From: Thaumasiovibrio sp047250365
Lineage (GTDB): Bacteria > Pseudomonadota > Gammaproteobacteria > Enterobacterales > Vibrionaceae
DNA: 64,000 nt
Assembly (NCBI RefSeq): GCF_047250365.1
Contig: NZ_JBLBVL010000017.1
Span: forward strand, 19,267-83,266
Direction of reading: 5' to 3'
The translations under genes were made by a program, and so were the position numbers. How positions within the stretch are numbered: position 1 is the first letter of the stretch; every line of letters starts with the position of its first letter. A model generated the notes under the pieces. The model searched no databases. It had not been told where the DNA came from and worked only from the letters and a program-made list of their open reading frames with translations. This document shows positions 10,283-19,645 of this stretch, in pieces.

Positions 10283-11491
10283 GTGCCATGGTTAAAGCAA
10301 CAAACCATTATATGTACTGGTTGTAACATGACACTGACTCAACGCCAGATGGATGAACAGCTCAGTAGCTACTGTCCACGTTGTGAAACTCAATTGCATA
10401 AAGGAGGCGTTCTTTCACTTAATGCCGAACTGGCAATTGTTTTTGCCTGTTTAATATTATTGGTTCCTCTCCATGTTTTTCCTTTAATTACGATAAATCT
10501 CTTCGACGTTGATATCCCAGCGACTTTATTAGATGGCGTAAAACAACTCTTTGATAGTGGCTCGCCTTTGGTCGCTGGGCTGGTTTTCTTTTGCGGTTCT
10601 TTAGCGCCAACACTTTTCATTTTGATAACACTGGCCATTCATCTCAGCTTAAAGAAAGAACATTTCGTTATCTTTTCATCCGCCATGCGTGCAAGAAAGT
10701 TACTAATGCCTTGGGTAATGATAGATGTCTACCTGGTCAGCCTCGCTGTTTCCTGTTTTAAAATTCGTGACTATGCCAGCATTCAATTTGATGTCGCACT
10801 ATACGCACTAGTTACAGCGCAGATTTTACTGATCCTATTACTGAGCCGGACGCACAATCAACGCTATTGGCATGCGTGGGCACCGTTAAATCATAATGAA
10901 GGACGCTTATCAACATCGCTTGTTCATTGCAGTAACTGTGAACTAACTCAACGTATTACTGCTGATTGCATTCGCTGCAAACGCAAAATAACGAAACCCA
11001 ACACACTGAGCCTACAACGCTGTTGGGCTTACTTGATCACCGCGACATGTTTTCTACTTCCAGCCAACCTTTACCCCATATCAATACTGATCACGAATGG
11101 GCAACAATTAGAAGACACTATCCTCTCTGGGATTTTATCCCTCATTCGCAGTGATATGACGTTTATCGCTGCGATTATTTTTACCGCCAGTATACTGGTA
11201 CCACTGCTTAAAGTTATCGTTCTGTTTTACCTATTACTCTGCATCCATTTCAAAAGCCAACGTTGGCTCTTGCTACGTATGAAGCTACATCGCATCGTGC
11301 ATTGGATAGGCAAATGGTCCGTACTCGATCTTTTCGTTATCGCTATCATGATGACATTATTAGATCGAGGTCAGCTACTCGATTTTACACCAGGACCAGG
11401 CGCAATCGCCTTTGCCGTGGTGGTAGTAACAACCATGCTTGCAACTGAAGCCTTAGACTCTCGTTTATTTTGGATTCGCCATGAACAATGA
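10283..11491 (+). CDS. letA: LetA (PqiA-like) integral membrane protein of the LetAB lipid transport system
   Basis: The inner-membrane partner of the MCE protein LetB in lipid transport between the two membranes. It has 402 residues and two similar halves. Each half has a zinc ribbon (Cys11/14/31/34, and a second CxxC pair of pairs near 215-232 starting HCSNC) followed by about four membrane segments. The start is the GTG at 10283. No ATG keeps the first zinc ribbon, and the frame is open only back to 10220. It overlaps letB by 11 nt, so translation is probably coupled. It is the first gene of a letA-letB-rsmF run. Confidence 0.93.
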   Translation: MPWLKQQTIICTGCNMTLTQRQMDEQLSSYCPRCETQLHKGGVLSLNAELAIVFACLILLVPLHVFPLITINLFDVDIPATLLDGVKQLFDSGSPLVAGLVFFCGSLAPTLFILITLAIHLSLKKEHFVIFSSAMRARKLLMPWVMIDVYLVSLAVSCFKIRDYASIQFDVALYALVTAQILLILLLSRTHNQRYWHAWAPLNHNEGRLSTSLVHCSNCELTQRITADCIRCKRKITKPNTLSLQRCWAYLITATCFLLPANLYPISILITNGQQLEDTILSGILSLIRSDMTFIAAIIFTASILVPLLKVIVLFYLLLCIHFKSQRWLLLRMKLHRIVHWIGKWSVLDLFVIAIMMTLLDRGQLLDFTPGPGAIAFAVVVVTTMLATEALDSRLFWIRHEQ

Positions 11492-14087
11492 TCAGCACCC
11501 AAACACCGACATTCGTAATGACCGCTCGATATCTCCTCTCTGGATATTGCCTCTTCTCTCATTGGTGCTAGCAGCATGGTTAATTTATGGCGCAATTAAT
11601 GATGCAGGTACACGAATCACCATTGAATTTAAATCAGCTCAAGGGCTAACCCCTGGCCGAACGCCAATAAAGTACAAAGGCTTAGATATTGGTATGGTGA
11701 AAAAAGTCGCCCTAGCTGAAAATATGAACGGCATCTCCGTTGTTGCTGATATTTATCCCAATGCTCAACATACACTGCGCGATGACACACTCTTTTGGTT
11801 AGTTAAACCACAAGCAACCATAGAAGGCATCAGTGGGCTTGATGCGCTAGTAGCGGGTAACTATATTGCACTGCAGCCAGGCCAAGCCGCTAATCAAGCA
11901 ACGCTATTTAAAGCTCTCGATAACGCGCCGATTGATGTCACTGAAGGTCTACCGATCAGGCTAACTACAGACAACCTTAAAGGCATCACTAATGGATCTA
12001 AAATCTATTATCGCCGCATCCCCGTTGGCGCGGTACATCACCATCGACTAAGCGAAGATAATCAATCGGTGGTCATAGATGCAGTCATACATTCACCTTA
12101 TGAAGATCTCGTAAAAGAAAACTCTCACTTTTGGAATATTAGTGGTATCTCTACACAAATTGATACCGCTGGAATAGATATTAAACTGGAAGGACTCTCA
12201 GCTTTAGTGCTCGGTGGGATTGCTTTTGACTCCCCCCCTAACGGCAAGGGTGCAACGGACTCAACCTTTGTGCTCTACCCTGATATTCAAGCCGCAGGAA
12301 GAGGCGTCAGCATCTCTATCGAACTGCCTCAAGGGCGTCAGGTTAAGCAAGATACTATCGTCTATCAAAACGTTCCTATTGGCAAATTGACTGAGCGACG
12401 TTTTAATCCCGTTTCCAACCATGTTGTCGCAAACGGCGTTATTGATGCAGAGTTTTCTCACCTGTTAACCAATAACAGTTATTTCTTAATTGAAGAAGCT
12501 GAGTTGTCATTTCAGCACTCAAAAAATATCAGTAATCTGATTTTTGGTGATTTTCTGCACCTTATCGCTAGTGAAAATGAAGGTGAACCGAGCACCCATT
12601 TTATCGCAGCATCACACGAAGACTTGTTCTTTGATAACCCAGAACATATTGAAGTTACACTCTACTCAGACAACACCTTTGGTGTCAGCAGAGGCACTGC
12701 TGTAAAGCATCGCGGTATTAACGTCGGTCAAGTCAAGAGCAGTCATCTGGATAATAATCGCATTAAAACAGTATTGGTCATCGATAACCGCTATGCGCAC
12801 TTGCTAAGAAAAGATAACCAATTTTACGTTGATAGCGGATTACAAGCTTCACTAACCGCAGATGGCGTAAATGTTGACATACTTCCTTTTCATCGCCTTA
12901 TTCAGGTTTCTCTCTCCTTTACATCAAAAGGAGCTCAGGGGCTTGCTGCACACTATCAACTCTATCCAACCAAGCAAGCTGCGACGACAGCATCAAACAA
13001 TCAATATGGTACGACGCGCTATCAAGTTATTCATAAAAAAAAGCCGGGATTTGATGCGGGCAGCCCTGTTTTTTACCGAGACATTAAAGTTGGGAAAATC
13101 AGCGAATATGTGGTGAATGGTGACAACGTTATTATTTCTCTCGATATCAATAATGCCTATACCTACCTAATTGATGACCAAACGATCTTCTGGAACTACT
13201 CTGGTGTCACGATTAATGCAGGCTTAACTGGCTTTAATATTGAAGCTGGCCCTGTACAAACCTTATTAAATGGCGGAATTGCATTTGATAAACACCCTAA
13301 TACACAAAACAAACAGCAAGGCTACTTCCGGCTATTTGATACTGAACAGCAAGCCAGACAAGCAGGGATTGAAATCACCTTTACTGCACAGGATGGTAAG
13401 GCGATATCCCGCTCAACACCGATTCGCTACCACGGCGTCACCGTGGGAGAAGTACTCCATGTTGAACCCAATTTTGCACAAGGAAATATTCAAATCAACG
13501 CCACCATCTACCCTGAATACAGTAAAACCGTGGCACAAAAGGATAGTTATTTTTGGCTGGTAAAACCAAAACTCAGCCTCACTCAGTCTGAAAACCTGGA
13601 ATCTTTACTCACCACCTATATCGCTGTACAGCCCGGCAGTTCAGGAGACAGTGCACAACAATTTCAACTCAACGAAAGAGCCTATCAGCAAAAAGGGGTT
13701 TCTTTGAATTTACAAGCGCACAGCACCTATGACATTAGTATTGGTTCACCGGTACTTTATCGGCAGCTACAAGTTGGCGAAGTAAGCAGTGTCGAACTTG
13801 GTCAGCTATCTGATCGCATTGATATCGGCATTACGATTTATACCCCTTACCAACACTTGGTAAGAAGCAATACTCGCTTCTGGAATCAATCCGGACTCGA
13901 AGTCAATATTGGTTTAACCGGGGCATCCGTTCAGGCGGGTACGCTCAACTCCATTATTAAAGGTGGCATCTCATTTGCTACCCCTCCGGGTCCATTAAAG
14001 GCGCAAGCAGATAACCTTAGCCCTTTCTTCCTTCATGAAGCCGCCGATCCAACATGGATGACATGGAACCCAGCCATTCCTCGTTAA
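11481..14087 (+). CDS. letB: LetB (YebT), seven-MCE-domain periplasmic lipid tunnel protein
   Basis: Forms a long periplasmic hexameric tube for phospholipid transport between membranes. It has 868 residues, close to E. coli LetB. A single N-terminal membrane anchor lies at about residues 17-37 (SPLWILPLLSLVLAAWLIYG). I count seven MCE domain starts by their signature, a small residue followed by G-x-P-I/V-x-Y-x-G/D-x-x-V-G. Examples are TPIKYKGLDIG, SKIYYRRIPVG, TIVYQNVPIG, TAVKHRGINVG, SPVFYRDIKVG, TPIRYHGVTVG and SPVLYRQLQVG. It overlaps letA by 11 nt. Confidence 0.95.
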   Translation: MNNDQHPNTDIRNDRSISPLWILPLLSLVLAAWLIYGAINDAGTRITIEFKSAQGLTPGRTPIKYKGLDIGMVKKVALAENMNGISVVADIYPNAQHTLRDDTLFWLVKPQATIEGISGLDALVAGNYIALQPGQAANQATLFKALDNAPIDVTEGLPIRLTTDNLKGITNGSKIYYRRIPVGAVHHHRLSEDNQSVVIDAVIHSPYEDLVKENSHFWNISGISTQIDTAGIDIKLEGLSALVLGGIAFDSPPNGKGATDSTFVLYPDIQAAGRGVSISIELPQGRQVKQDTIVYQNVPIGKLTERRFNPVSNHVVANGVIDAEFSHLLTNNSYFLIEEAELSFQHSKNISNLIFGDFLHLIASENEGEPSTHFIAASHEDLFFDNPEHIEVTLYSDNTFGVSRGTAVKHRGINVGQVKSSHLDNNRIKTVLVIDNRYAHLLRKDNQFYVDSGLQASLTADGVNVDILPFHRLIQVSLSFTSKGAQGLAAHYQLYPTKQAATTASNNQYGTTRYQVIHKKKPGFDAGSPVFYRDIKVGKISEYVVNGDNVIISLDINNAYTYLIDDQTIFWNYSGVTINAGLTGFNIEAGPVQTLLNGGIAFDKHPNTQNKQQGYFRLFDTEQQARQAGIEITFTAQDGKAISRSTPIRYHGVTVGEVLHVEPNFAQGNIQINATIYPEYSKTVAQKDSYFWLVKPKLSLTQSENLESLLTTYIAVQPGSSGDSAQQFQLNERAYQQKGVSLNLQAHSTYDISIGSPVLYRQLQVGEVSSVELGQLSDRIDIGITIYTPYQHLVRSNTRFWNQSGLEVNIGLTGASVQAGTLNSIIKGGISFATPPGPLKAQADNLSPFFLHEAADPTWMTWNPAIPR

Positions 14088-14235
14088 ACAACAATATTGG
14101 AACGCTTCTGTACGTTGGTACGGAAGCGTCGGATGCTCAGCAAGTCATTTAGCAGCTTGATAGTATAGGTAAACATATTAATTGTAATTCTGTGTGCTAA
14201 AATCGGCCTATTCAATACTAGCCGAGCACTTAATT

Positions 14236-15663
14236 TTGCATAGCAATATCCACATTCCCCAGTGTTACATCGATACACTCTCAACAACGCTGCCCGATAA
14301 CATCGCTTTAAATGATGTGCTCGATGCATGTCGTCGTCCGCTGAGAAAAAGCATAAGAGTGAATACATTAAAGGTCTCAGTTAAACAGTTTTTACAGCGA
14401 GCTGTTGAAAAAAACTGGGCTCTCATTCCTGTGCCTTGGTGCAATGAGGGATTCTGGATAGATTGTGATGAGTCGATAACGCCGCTTGGTAACTCAGCGG
14501 AGCATTTAGCTGGTTGGTTCTATATTCAAGAGGCCAGCTCAATGATGCCGGTTACCGCATTATTGTTCGATAATGACAATTTGGATGTCGTTCTAGACAT
14601 GGCTGCGGCACCCGGTTCGAAAACAACCCAGCTTGCCAGCGCCATGCAACAACGTGGTGTGCTGATTGCCAACGAGTATGCTGCAAGCAGGATTAAAGTA
14701 TTAGCTGCAAATATTCAACGATGCGGCATTTTTAATGCTGCTCTTACCCATTTCGATGCCAACATTTTTGGTGAATGGCTCCCAGAAAGTTTCGACTCAA
14801 TCTTGCTTGATGCACCATGCTCTGGTGAAGGTGCGATGCGCAAAGATGAGCACGCTATGAAAAACTGGACATTGCAATCTGTGAAAGAGATTGCCAGTGT
14901 TCAGAAAAACCTGATAGAGAGTGCTTTCCATGCGCTTAAGCCCGGCGGAACGCTCGTCTATTCAACCTGCACATTAAATCACTATGAAAACCAGCAGGTC
15001 TGTGAACACCTGCTAGCCACTTTTGGTGACGCCGTCACAATTGAGCCACTCGATAGTCTATTCGATGGTGCTGCACAATGCATCACCCCAGAAGGCTATT
15101 TGCACGTTTACCCCCACGTTTATGATACCGAAGGCTTCTTTGTCGCCCGATTCAAAAAATGCACTGCGACCCCCCTGCCTGCTTTGAAAACGAAAAAAGG
15201 CAAGTTCCCGTTTACAGCACTAGAAACAAAACATCAGGACACAGTACAAGCACAATTATCACACGATCTTAAGCTGACATTACCAGCTGATAGTCAATTG
15301 TGGGTTCGAGACAGAGAGCTGTGGTTATTCCCTAAAGCAATCAATTCAATAATAAACAAAATCCGTTATCAGCGAATCGGCGTTAAGCTCGGTGAACAAC
15401 ACAAAAAAGGCGTACGTTGGCAACACGAAGGTATTCTTGCTCTCGCTACCATTCAAGATGTTGAGGCATTGTCACTCACGGCTGAGCTAGCCAAGGAATG
15501 GTACATGGGTCGAGATGTGCGCCCTGACCTTGAGAGCGGCAAAGGCGATGTATTAGTCAGCTATAAAGACATGGTGATCGGACTAGGAAAATGGGTTGGG
15601 TCCCGTATAAAGAATGGTTTACCGCGAGACCAAGTCAGAGATACGAACTTATTCTCTGAGTGA
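14236..15663 (+). CDS. rsmF: 16S rRNA m5C1407 methyltransferase RsmF
   Basis: Methylates C1407 of 16S rRNA using S-adenosylmethionine. It is an NSUN-type enzyme with the two family cysteines in DAPCSGEGAMRKD and YSTCTLNHYENQ. The SAM loop is DMAAAPGSKTTQ. A C-terminal PUA-like extension is present (about the last 100 residues, ending near GLGKWVGSRIKNGLPR). The TTG at 14236 is chosen because homologues begin 6-8 residues before the IHIP/YFPD segment. A GTG at 14194 would give 14 more residues that do not look conserved. It follows letB by about 150 nt, the enteric yebST-yebU order. Confidence 0.93.
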   Translation: MHSNIHIPQCYIDTLSTTLPDNIALNDVLDACRRPLRKSIRVNTLKVSVKQFLQRAVEKNWALIPVPWCNEGFWIDCDESITPLGNSAEHLAGWFYIQEASSMMPVTALLFDNDNLDVVLDMAAAPGSKTTQLASAMQQRGVLIANEYAASRIKVLAANIQRCGIFNAALTHFDANIFGEWLPESFDSILLDAPCSGEGAMRKDEHAMKNWTLQSVKEIASVQKNLIESAFHALKPGGTLVYSTCTLNHYENQQVCEHLLATFGDAVTIEPLDSLFDGAAQCITPEGYLHVYPHVYDTEGFFVARFKKCTATPLPALKTKKGKFPFTALETKHQDTVQAQLSHDLKLTLPADSQLWVRDRELWLFPKAINSIINKIRYQRIGVKLGEQHKKGVRWQHEGILALATIQDVEALSLTAELAKEWYMGRDVRPDLESGKGDVLVSYKDMVIGLGKWVGSRIKNGLPRDQVRDTNLFSE

Positions 15664-15665
15664 GA

Positions 15666-15691
15666 ATAATTAAAATAACTATTTTAATTAT
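15666..15691 (+). repeat. Perfect AT-only inverted repeat after rsmF
   Basis: Two 11-bp arms (15666-15676 and 15681-15691, ATAATTAAAAT and its complement) flank AACT, 2 nt after the rsmF stop. The stem has no G or C, so it would be a weak terminator. It lies just upstream of the SdsR candidate and could also be a protein-binding or UP-like AT-rich element. Confidence 0.5.
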
Positions 15692-15718
15692 CAATAATGG
15701 AAAGTTACGCTGATTGTA

Positions 15719-15725
15719 CTATAGT
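15719..15725 (+). promoter_or_regulatory. Candidate -10 element (CTATAGT) of the SdsR-like RNA
   Basis: CTATAGT lies 6-8 nt before the expected RNA start and resembles a sigma-S type -10 (C before TATA). SdsR of enterics is sigma-S dependent. No convincing -35 hexamer is seen, which is compatible with sigma-S use. This is assigned by position and resemblance only. Confidence 0.4.
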
Positions 15726-15730
15726 CTCTA

Positions 15731-15808
15731 GTATGAAAAGTTAGCGCAAGGCTCGTAAAGAGCCATTCCCCTAAGCCCGAGACAGGAGTCGTTTCGGGCT
15801 ATTTTTTT
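15731..15808 (+). ncRNA. sdsR: SdsR (RyeB)-like small RNA
   Basis: The segment matches the conserved 3' part of enterobacterial SdsR as I know it. It has TTAGCGCA, then a hairpin GGCTC-loop-GAGCC, then CATTCCCCT, and a terminator hairpin whose loop contains ACAGGA and TCGT, ending in seven T. SdsR is a stationary-phase, Hfq-dependent repressor of porin and other mRNAs. In E. coli it is encoded in the same neighbourhood, a few genes from yebU (rsmF), so both sequence and position agree. The 5' end is estimated from the -10-like box. A shorter processed form is possible. No ORF overlaps it. Confidence 0.72.
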
Positions 15809-15904
15809 GTCTAACTTCCACAATCTTCTGTGTCTTTCAGGCAACAAGTCGAAGCGAATAGTTAACGCCTCGACTGACTGAGCTAACCTAAACTGAGCGC
15901 TATT

Positions 15905-17200
15905 CTAGAAGTGCCACTGTAGGTAGACTGTGTTGTAATTGCTTCCGCCTTTAATGCGACCAAACTGCGATGCTGACTCAAAAATGGCAGAGCGATGATG
16001 TAAGCTATACCCCAACCAAAGTGGATTCAAATCCGATTTATTTAGTATGCTTCCTACATTGACATCAATAGACATATCTAAATAATTCAGTAATTTACTT
16101 GGCTTATAACCTTTTTTTTCCATTTCTTCACGCTCTAACTGCGTGATCTTATTAACATACGATAAGCCTTCAGCAAAACCAACACGCCACGTCACTGGCC
16201 AGTAGAATGTTTTGTATGCCTTAATCGCCAAAACATATTCAGCGCCCGTCGCTTGATCTGTGTTCTTGTGATGCCAAACTGCGCCAGGAGTAAGGTATAT
16301 CTCAAGGGGAAAACCAAACAGATTATCAGCAATAGGTAAGCCATAAAATAGGGAGCTTAACTGGTTATTGTTCGGATCTGACTCGGTGTCACCGACAAGA
16401 ATTTCACCAATATTTGATGGTGTAGCCCAGCCGTGAGCGACGCGAAAATAGGGTTGGTGTCTTAGCGATGATGCAGGTTTATTCTTATCCTTAAAGAAAC
16501 CAAAACCCATGAACAGTTCAGTTTGGTAATCAGCATCAATTAACGGACTACCGCGTGTGGCCGAATCAAAGCTTGTTACATGTGCCCCGCCGAGCAAGTA
16601 GAGATTGGAATAAACATGATAGCGCGTATCGATGCCCACCTTCGCTTCGATACCACTACCCAATTCACTTATATCGCCTGCAAAGTAGTACTGATTAAAG
16701 TCTGCGCTCTTATAACGAAGCGACATGCTGGGATAAAATTCAAACCGCCCTGAATCTATTTCACCGCTCACACTTAGATTACTGTGCATGCGTGAACGGT
16801 TATCCCACATGAATTCAGAGGCTACCCACCAGCGATCGTCGATGTTGTAACGCAACTGAACGCCGACATCGGCTGTATCGCCACCAAATTCGTTTTGAAT
16901 TTGCTTAGGAATATCAACAAAGCGCATACGACTCAAGACATTGACTTCAGTCTCGCCATGTTTAAATAAACGCAAAGCAGCGGCCGTTCCGTCTAGCATT
17001 ACGTAGTCATTCTTGTAATACAGTAACGGTAGGAAAGTAGAAACTGTATTGTCATCCGTTGCGTATGGGATAGAGGCTGTTCTTACCGTGGCAGCAATTC
17101 CCCAATCAGCTGAACGATAGTCGCTTTTCTCTTCCGCGGCCCACGTGTACGAATTAAAAACACCTAATAATAAAAGAACGCTTGATCTGACTTTTTTCAC
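15905..17200 (-). CDS. MipA/OmpV-like outer-membrane beta-barrel protein
   Basis: A predicted outer-membrane protein of about 431 residues. The GTG at 17200 gives a normal signal peptide (MKKVRSSVLLLL, then YTWA). The TTG further upstream in the longer reading is less likely. The mature part starts with a segment like MipA/OmpV (WGIAATVRTASIPY), consists of alternating polar/hydrophobic beta strands, and ends in WHF, the C-terminal aromatic signature for BAM insertion. MipA is a scaffold for murein enzymes in E. coli, but here only barrel membership is supported. It stands alone and convergent with sdsR. Confidence 0.7.
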   Translation of the reverse strand: MKKVRSSVLLLLGVFNSYTWAAEEKSDYRSADWGIAATVRTASIPYATDDNTVSTFLPLLYYKNDYVMLDGTAAALRLFKHGETEVNVLSRMRFVDIPKQIQNEFGGDTADVGVQLRYNIDDRWWVASEFMWDNRSRMHSNLSVSGEIDSGRFEFYPSMSLRYKSADFNQYYFAGDISELGSGIEAKVGIDTRYHVYSNLYLLGGAHVTSFDSATRGSPLIDADYQTELFMGFGFFKDKNKPASSLRHQPYFRVAHGWATPSNIGEILVGDTESDPNNNQLSSLFYGLPIADNLFGFPLEIYLTPGAVWHHKNTDQATGAEYVLAIKAYKTFYWPVTWRVGFAEGLSYVNKITQLEREEMEKKGYKPSKLLNYLDMSIDVNVGSILNKSDLNPLWLGYSLHHRSAIFESASQFGRIKGGSNYNTVYLQWHF

Positions 17201-17297
17201 AAAACTAAACACTAACAAAAATAATTGTTGCTATTTTAGCATGTAACAATGGATTTCTGTCAGCTAAGCATCAGAATTCGTTTAATAATCAATATCG

Positions 17298-17963
17298 TTA
17301 TTGCGTGCAAGCACACACTTTACCCATGCTATCTGTACATTCCTGATAGCGCATTCTGCTCTCTTTTACGATCCAATCAAGTGGATGACGTACCCAAGGT
17401 TGTGGGTCTGATGGCGCAAATTCATTAATGGCGCGCGTTGCAGCGCATTGCCACCCTAACGGTGATGACTGCCGAATACAGCGAGTAATATGCCAAGCTT
17501 GTGCAACAATCGTCACCTGGCGCAGTGTTGTCATGGTAAGGGCTTTACTGGCGACTTCAGCAGTACTCATATAAGACTCCCCTGCACTAAGTCGTATTGC
17601 CGAGAGTCGTTCAGCTAACTCTGGCGCGAGTGCTGAAACTATATCAGCAATCTCCCATTGTACTATCGCGTGAATAACACCCTGATCGAGTAGTGCAACA
17701 ACCTCTTGTGCAAGAAGCGCATTGACCTCGGGTCCTGCTCCATAAGAGAAAGCCAACACAGGATTATCAAGCTTAATCTCTCCCCAAGATGAAGAGTACA
17801 TGTCGTAATTATCTAGATAATGCGGCAGCTGCTTTTTCAATGTTGTTGTCAATGGCAACGACTTAGCGCTGTAATCACCAGGGGCAGCCAACTCGACTAC
17901 CTTACCAGCGACAACAACGGTATTTACCTCTTTCGATATAAACGAAATGACGCTTTGTGTCAT
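17298..17963 (-). CDS. Conserved hypothetical protein, possibly distantly YdcF/DUF218-like
   Basis: A 221-residue protein, probably cytoplasmic (no signal peptide or membrane segment). It has weak resemblance to the DUF218/YdcF fold. A VVVAGKVVEL strand-turn near the start precedes a late VTIVAQAWHITRC segment, which resembles the motif of that family ending in a His-x-x-R-type helix. The C-terminus is Cys-rich (YQEC, KVCACTQ). The ATG at 17963 has AAGG 9 nt upstream. It is separated from the polysaccharide operon by a terminator (18142-18173), so it is not part of it. Function is unknown. Confidence 0.55.
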   Translation of the reverse strand: MTQSVISFISKEVNTVVVAGKVVELAAPGDYSAKSLPLTTTLKKQLPHYLDNYDMYSSSWGEIKLDNPVLAFSYGAGPEVNALLAQEVVALLDQGVIHAIVQWEIADIVSALAPELAERLSAIRLSAGESYMSTAEVASKALTMTTLRQVTIVAQAWHITRCIRQSSPLGWQCAATRAINEFAPSDPQPWVRHPLDWIVKESRMRYQECTDSMGKVCACTQ

Positions 17964-18141
17964 CTTACTACCTTAGTGCTACGTGAATTTACTAACTACT
18001 ATTCAATCCATGCCTGCAAGCCTTGCAGATGACAATGTCGATACGCTTTGTCTCCTCAATCGGTGTATACCTTACACCTCCTAATCTATGGTTATTTTAT
18101 CTGATTAAAAAGAAGTAAACATGACAAACTATTGAGACAAA

Positions 18142-18173
18142 CAAAAAACGGCCCTTTACTAAAGGCCGTTTTG
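18142..18173 (-). terminator. Rho-independent terminator closing the polysaccharide gene run
   Basis: A stem AACGGCCTTT / AAAGGGCCGTT around a short loop is followed on the minus strand by a T run. It lies about 35 nt after the stop of the last glycosyltransferase gene. It marks the 3' end of the 33.8-18.2 kb minus-strand run. Confidence 0.8.
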
Positions 18174-18206
18174 GTCTATCTCGTTAGTGTGCGCGACTAA
18201 GGTGTG

Positions 18207-19481
18207 TCACACAATCGTTGGTTGCCGACTTTTAACACTGACTAACCACTGCTTCAATTGCATTGGCGACATCAATTTAGGGTTACCTAAGTCACTCTCT
18301 TTAGCGTCTCGTAGCTCTGCAGGTAATAAATCGATAATGAGTTCTAAATCCTTGTGGCTTTTAACTTCTTCCTCAAAAACTTGCGCCATTAACACGTCAT
18401 GATCAGCATGTCTGTCATGTGCCGCTTTTGCAAGCCCATGCAGTAATGTATACCAAGTTGTCATGGGCCCCTGTACAATGGAGGCAGATTCAGCCGCAGA
18501 GTCAATGAAAGCAAAGGGAACAGTTGTTATCTGATAGCCCTTCTCCATCGATGCCAAAATCCAATCTGTATCGAAAGAAAAATCATAGACCGACGGCGCT
18601 TCCAGTATCGCGTTAACGGCATGTTTGTCATACAGCTTAAACGCTGCCTGAGTGTCTTTAATTCCTTTGGTAAAAATCGAACGCCCAATCATTCTTTGCA
18701 TATGACGCAGCGTTTTAATTCCAACCCCCCACCGTTCTTCTTGTTTAACTAATATGGAGTCTGGGTGTTTTCGGTTTCCTAGTACGACTTTTGCATCCTC
18801 TTTTATATAAGGTTCAATCAATAAACCGAGTTGCCCCAAATGTACAGAGTTATCAGCATCTGTATATACCACGCAATCGTTGCCATCTTGCACCGCTTTC
18901 TGGCAACCATAAATAATCGCACCTCCTTTGCGAGAATCATCTGCACTTGGCAGATGACTTAACGGTCCCTCTGACGTTGGAACCGCTTCCTCTAAGCGCA
19001 TAACGGTAATTTGGTCACTCTTGGTATTTTCCGATGCAATAGACTGAGCAATACCAGCACTATTGTGCGGACAACCGTCATCAACAGGGTATAAATGCCA
19101 TTCAACAGGCGTACCTTGGGTGACCCAGTTTAGTTGGGCAATTTTAACGTTTAAGGAATCCTCACCATTGGGGTTTTGTTTTGACTTTGGCATCAATCGG
19201 TTTTGCTCTCCCCACATAGCAAATACAATGCCAATTGATATAGGCTGTGTCACTTTCAACAAATAGCGGCGACTTTCAACTAACTTCACTGCTAATTTAA
19301 ACTCTAATGGGCAACCATCCTGACTAGCAACCTGCTTAAAGTAATCGATAGGAATGTCTTTTAAACAGCAAAGCTTATTCGCTAGCGCAAATAGTCGCTC
19401 CTGCTCACCTTGCTCCGTCAAATCAAATGTGTTGCTCGACTGTTCTATTGCCTGCATAACTACTTTTTCTGCTTCAGTCAT
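18207..19481 (-). CDS. Soluble family-2-type glycosyltransferase
   Basis: A cytoplasmic GT-A fold glycosyltransferase of 424 residues, without membrane segments. The donor-site DxD is in YTDADNS. It is preceded by a RKGGAI helix and followed by GNRKHPDS and KDTQAAFKLY. The last resembles the DTQ-x-GFK motif of polyprenyl-phosphate glucosyl/mannosyl transferases. An N-terminal domain of about 95 residues has no clear match. The ATG at 19481 has AAGAAGG 8 nt upstream. It is the last gene before the terminator, 164 nt after the preceding gene, so it may also have its own promoter. It probably supplies a glycosylated lipid or primer for the polymer (inference). Confidence 0.75.
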   Translation of the reverse strand: MTEAEKVVMQAIEQSSNTFDLTEQGEQERLFALANKLCCLKDIPIDYFKQVASQDGCPLEFKLAVKLVESRRYLLKVTQPISIGIVFAMWGEQNRLMPKSKQNPNGEDSLNVKIAQLNWVTQGTPVEWHLYPVDDGCPHNSAGIAQSIASENTKSDQITVMRLEEAVPTSEGPLSHLPSADDSRKGGAIIYGCQKAVQDGNDCVVYTDADNSVHLGQLGLLIEPYIKEDAKVVLGNRKHPDSILVKQEERWGVGIKTLRHMQRMIGRSIFTKGIKDTQAAFKLYDKHAVNAILEAPSVYDFSFDTDWILASMEKGYQITTVPFAFIDSAAESASIVQGPMTTWYTLLHGLAKAAHDRHADHDVLMAQVFEEEVKSHKDLELIIDLLPAELRDAKESDLGNPKLMSPMQLKQWLVSVKSRQPTIV

Positions 19482-19645
19482 TCGTCGTCCCTTCTTAATG
19501 TGCAATTTACATGAACAATAAGGTCACCCTAATTAGACAGGGCTTAAAACAAGCCTAGTCAGCAGTCAATTAAATAGCCAAACTATTTTGCAGATCAATA
19601 TCTCGTAACGAACGTGAAACATGAAAAGGTGTGTAATCAGTTCTG

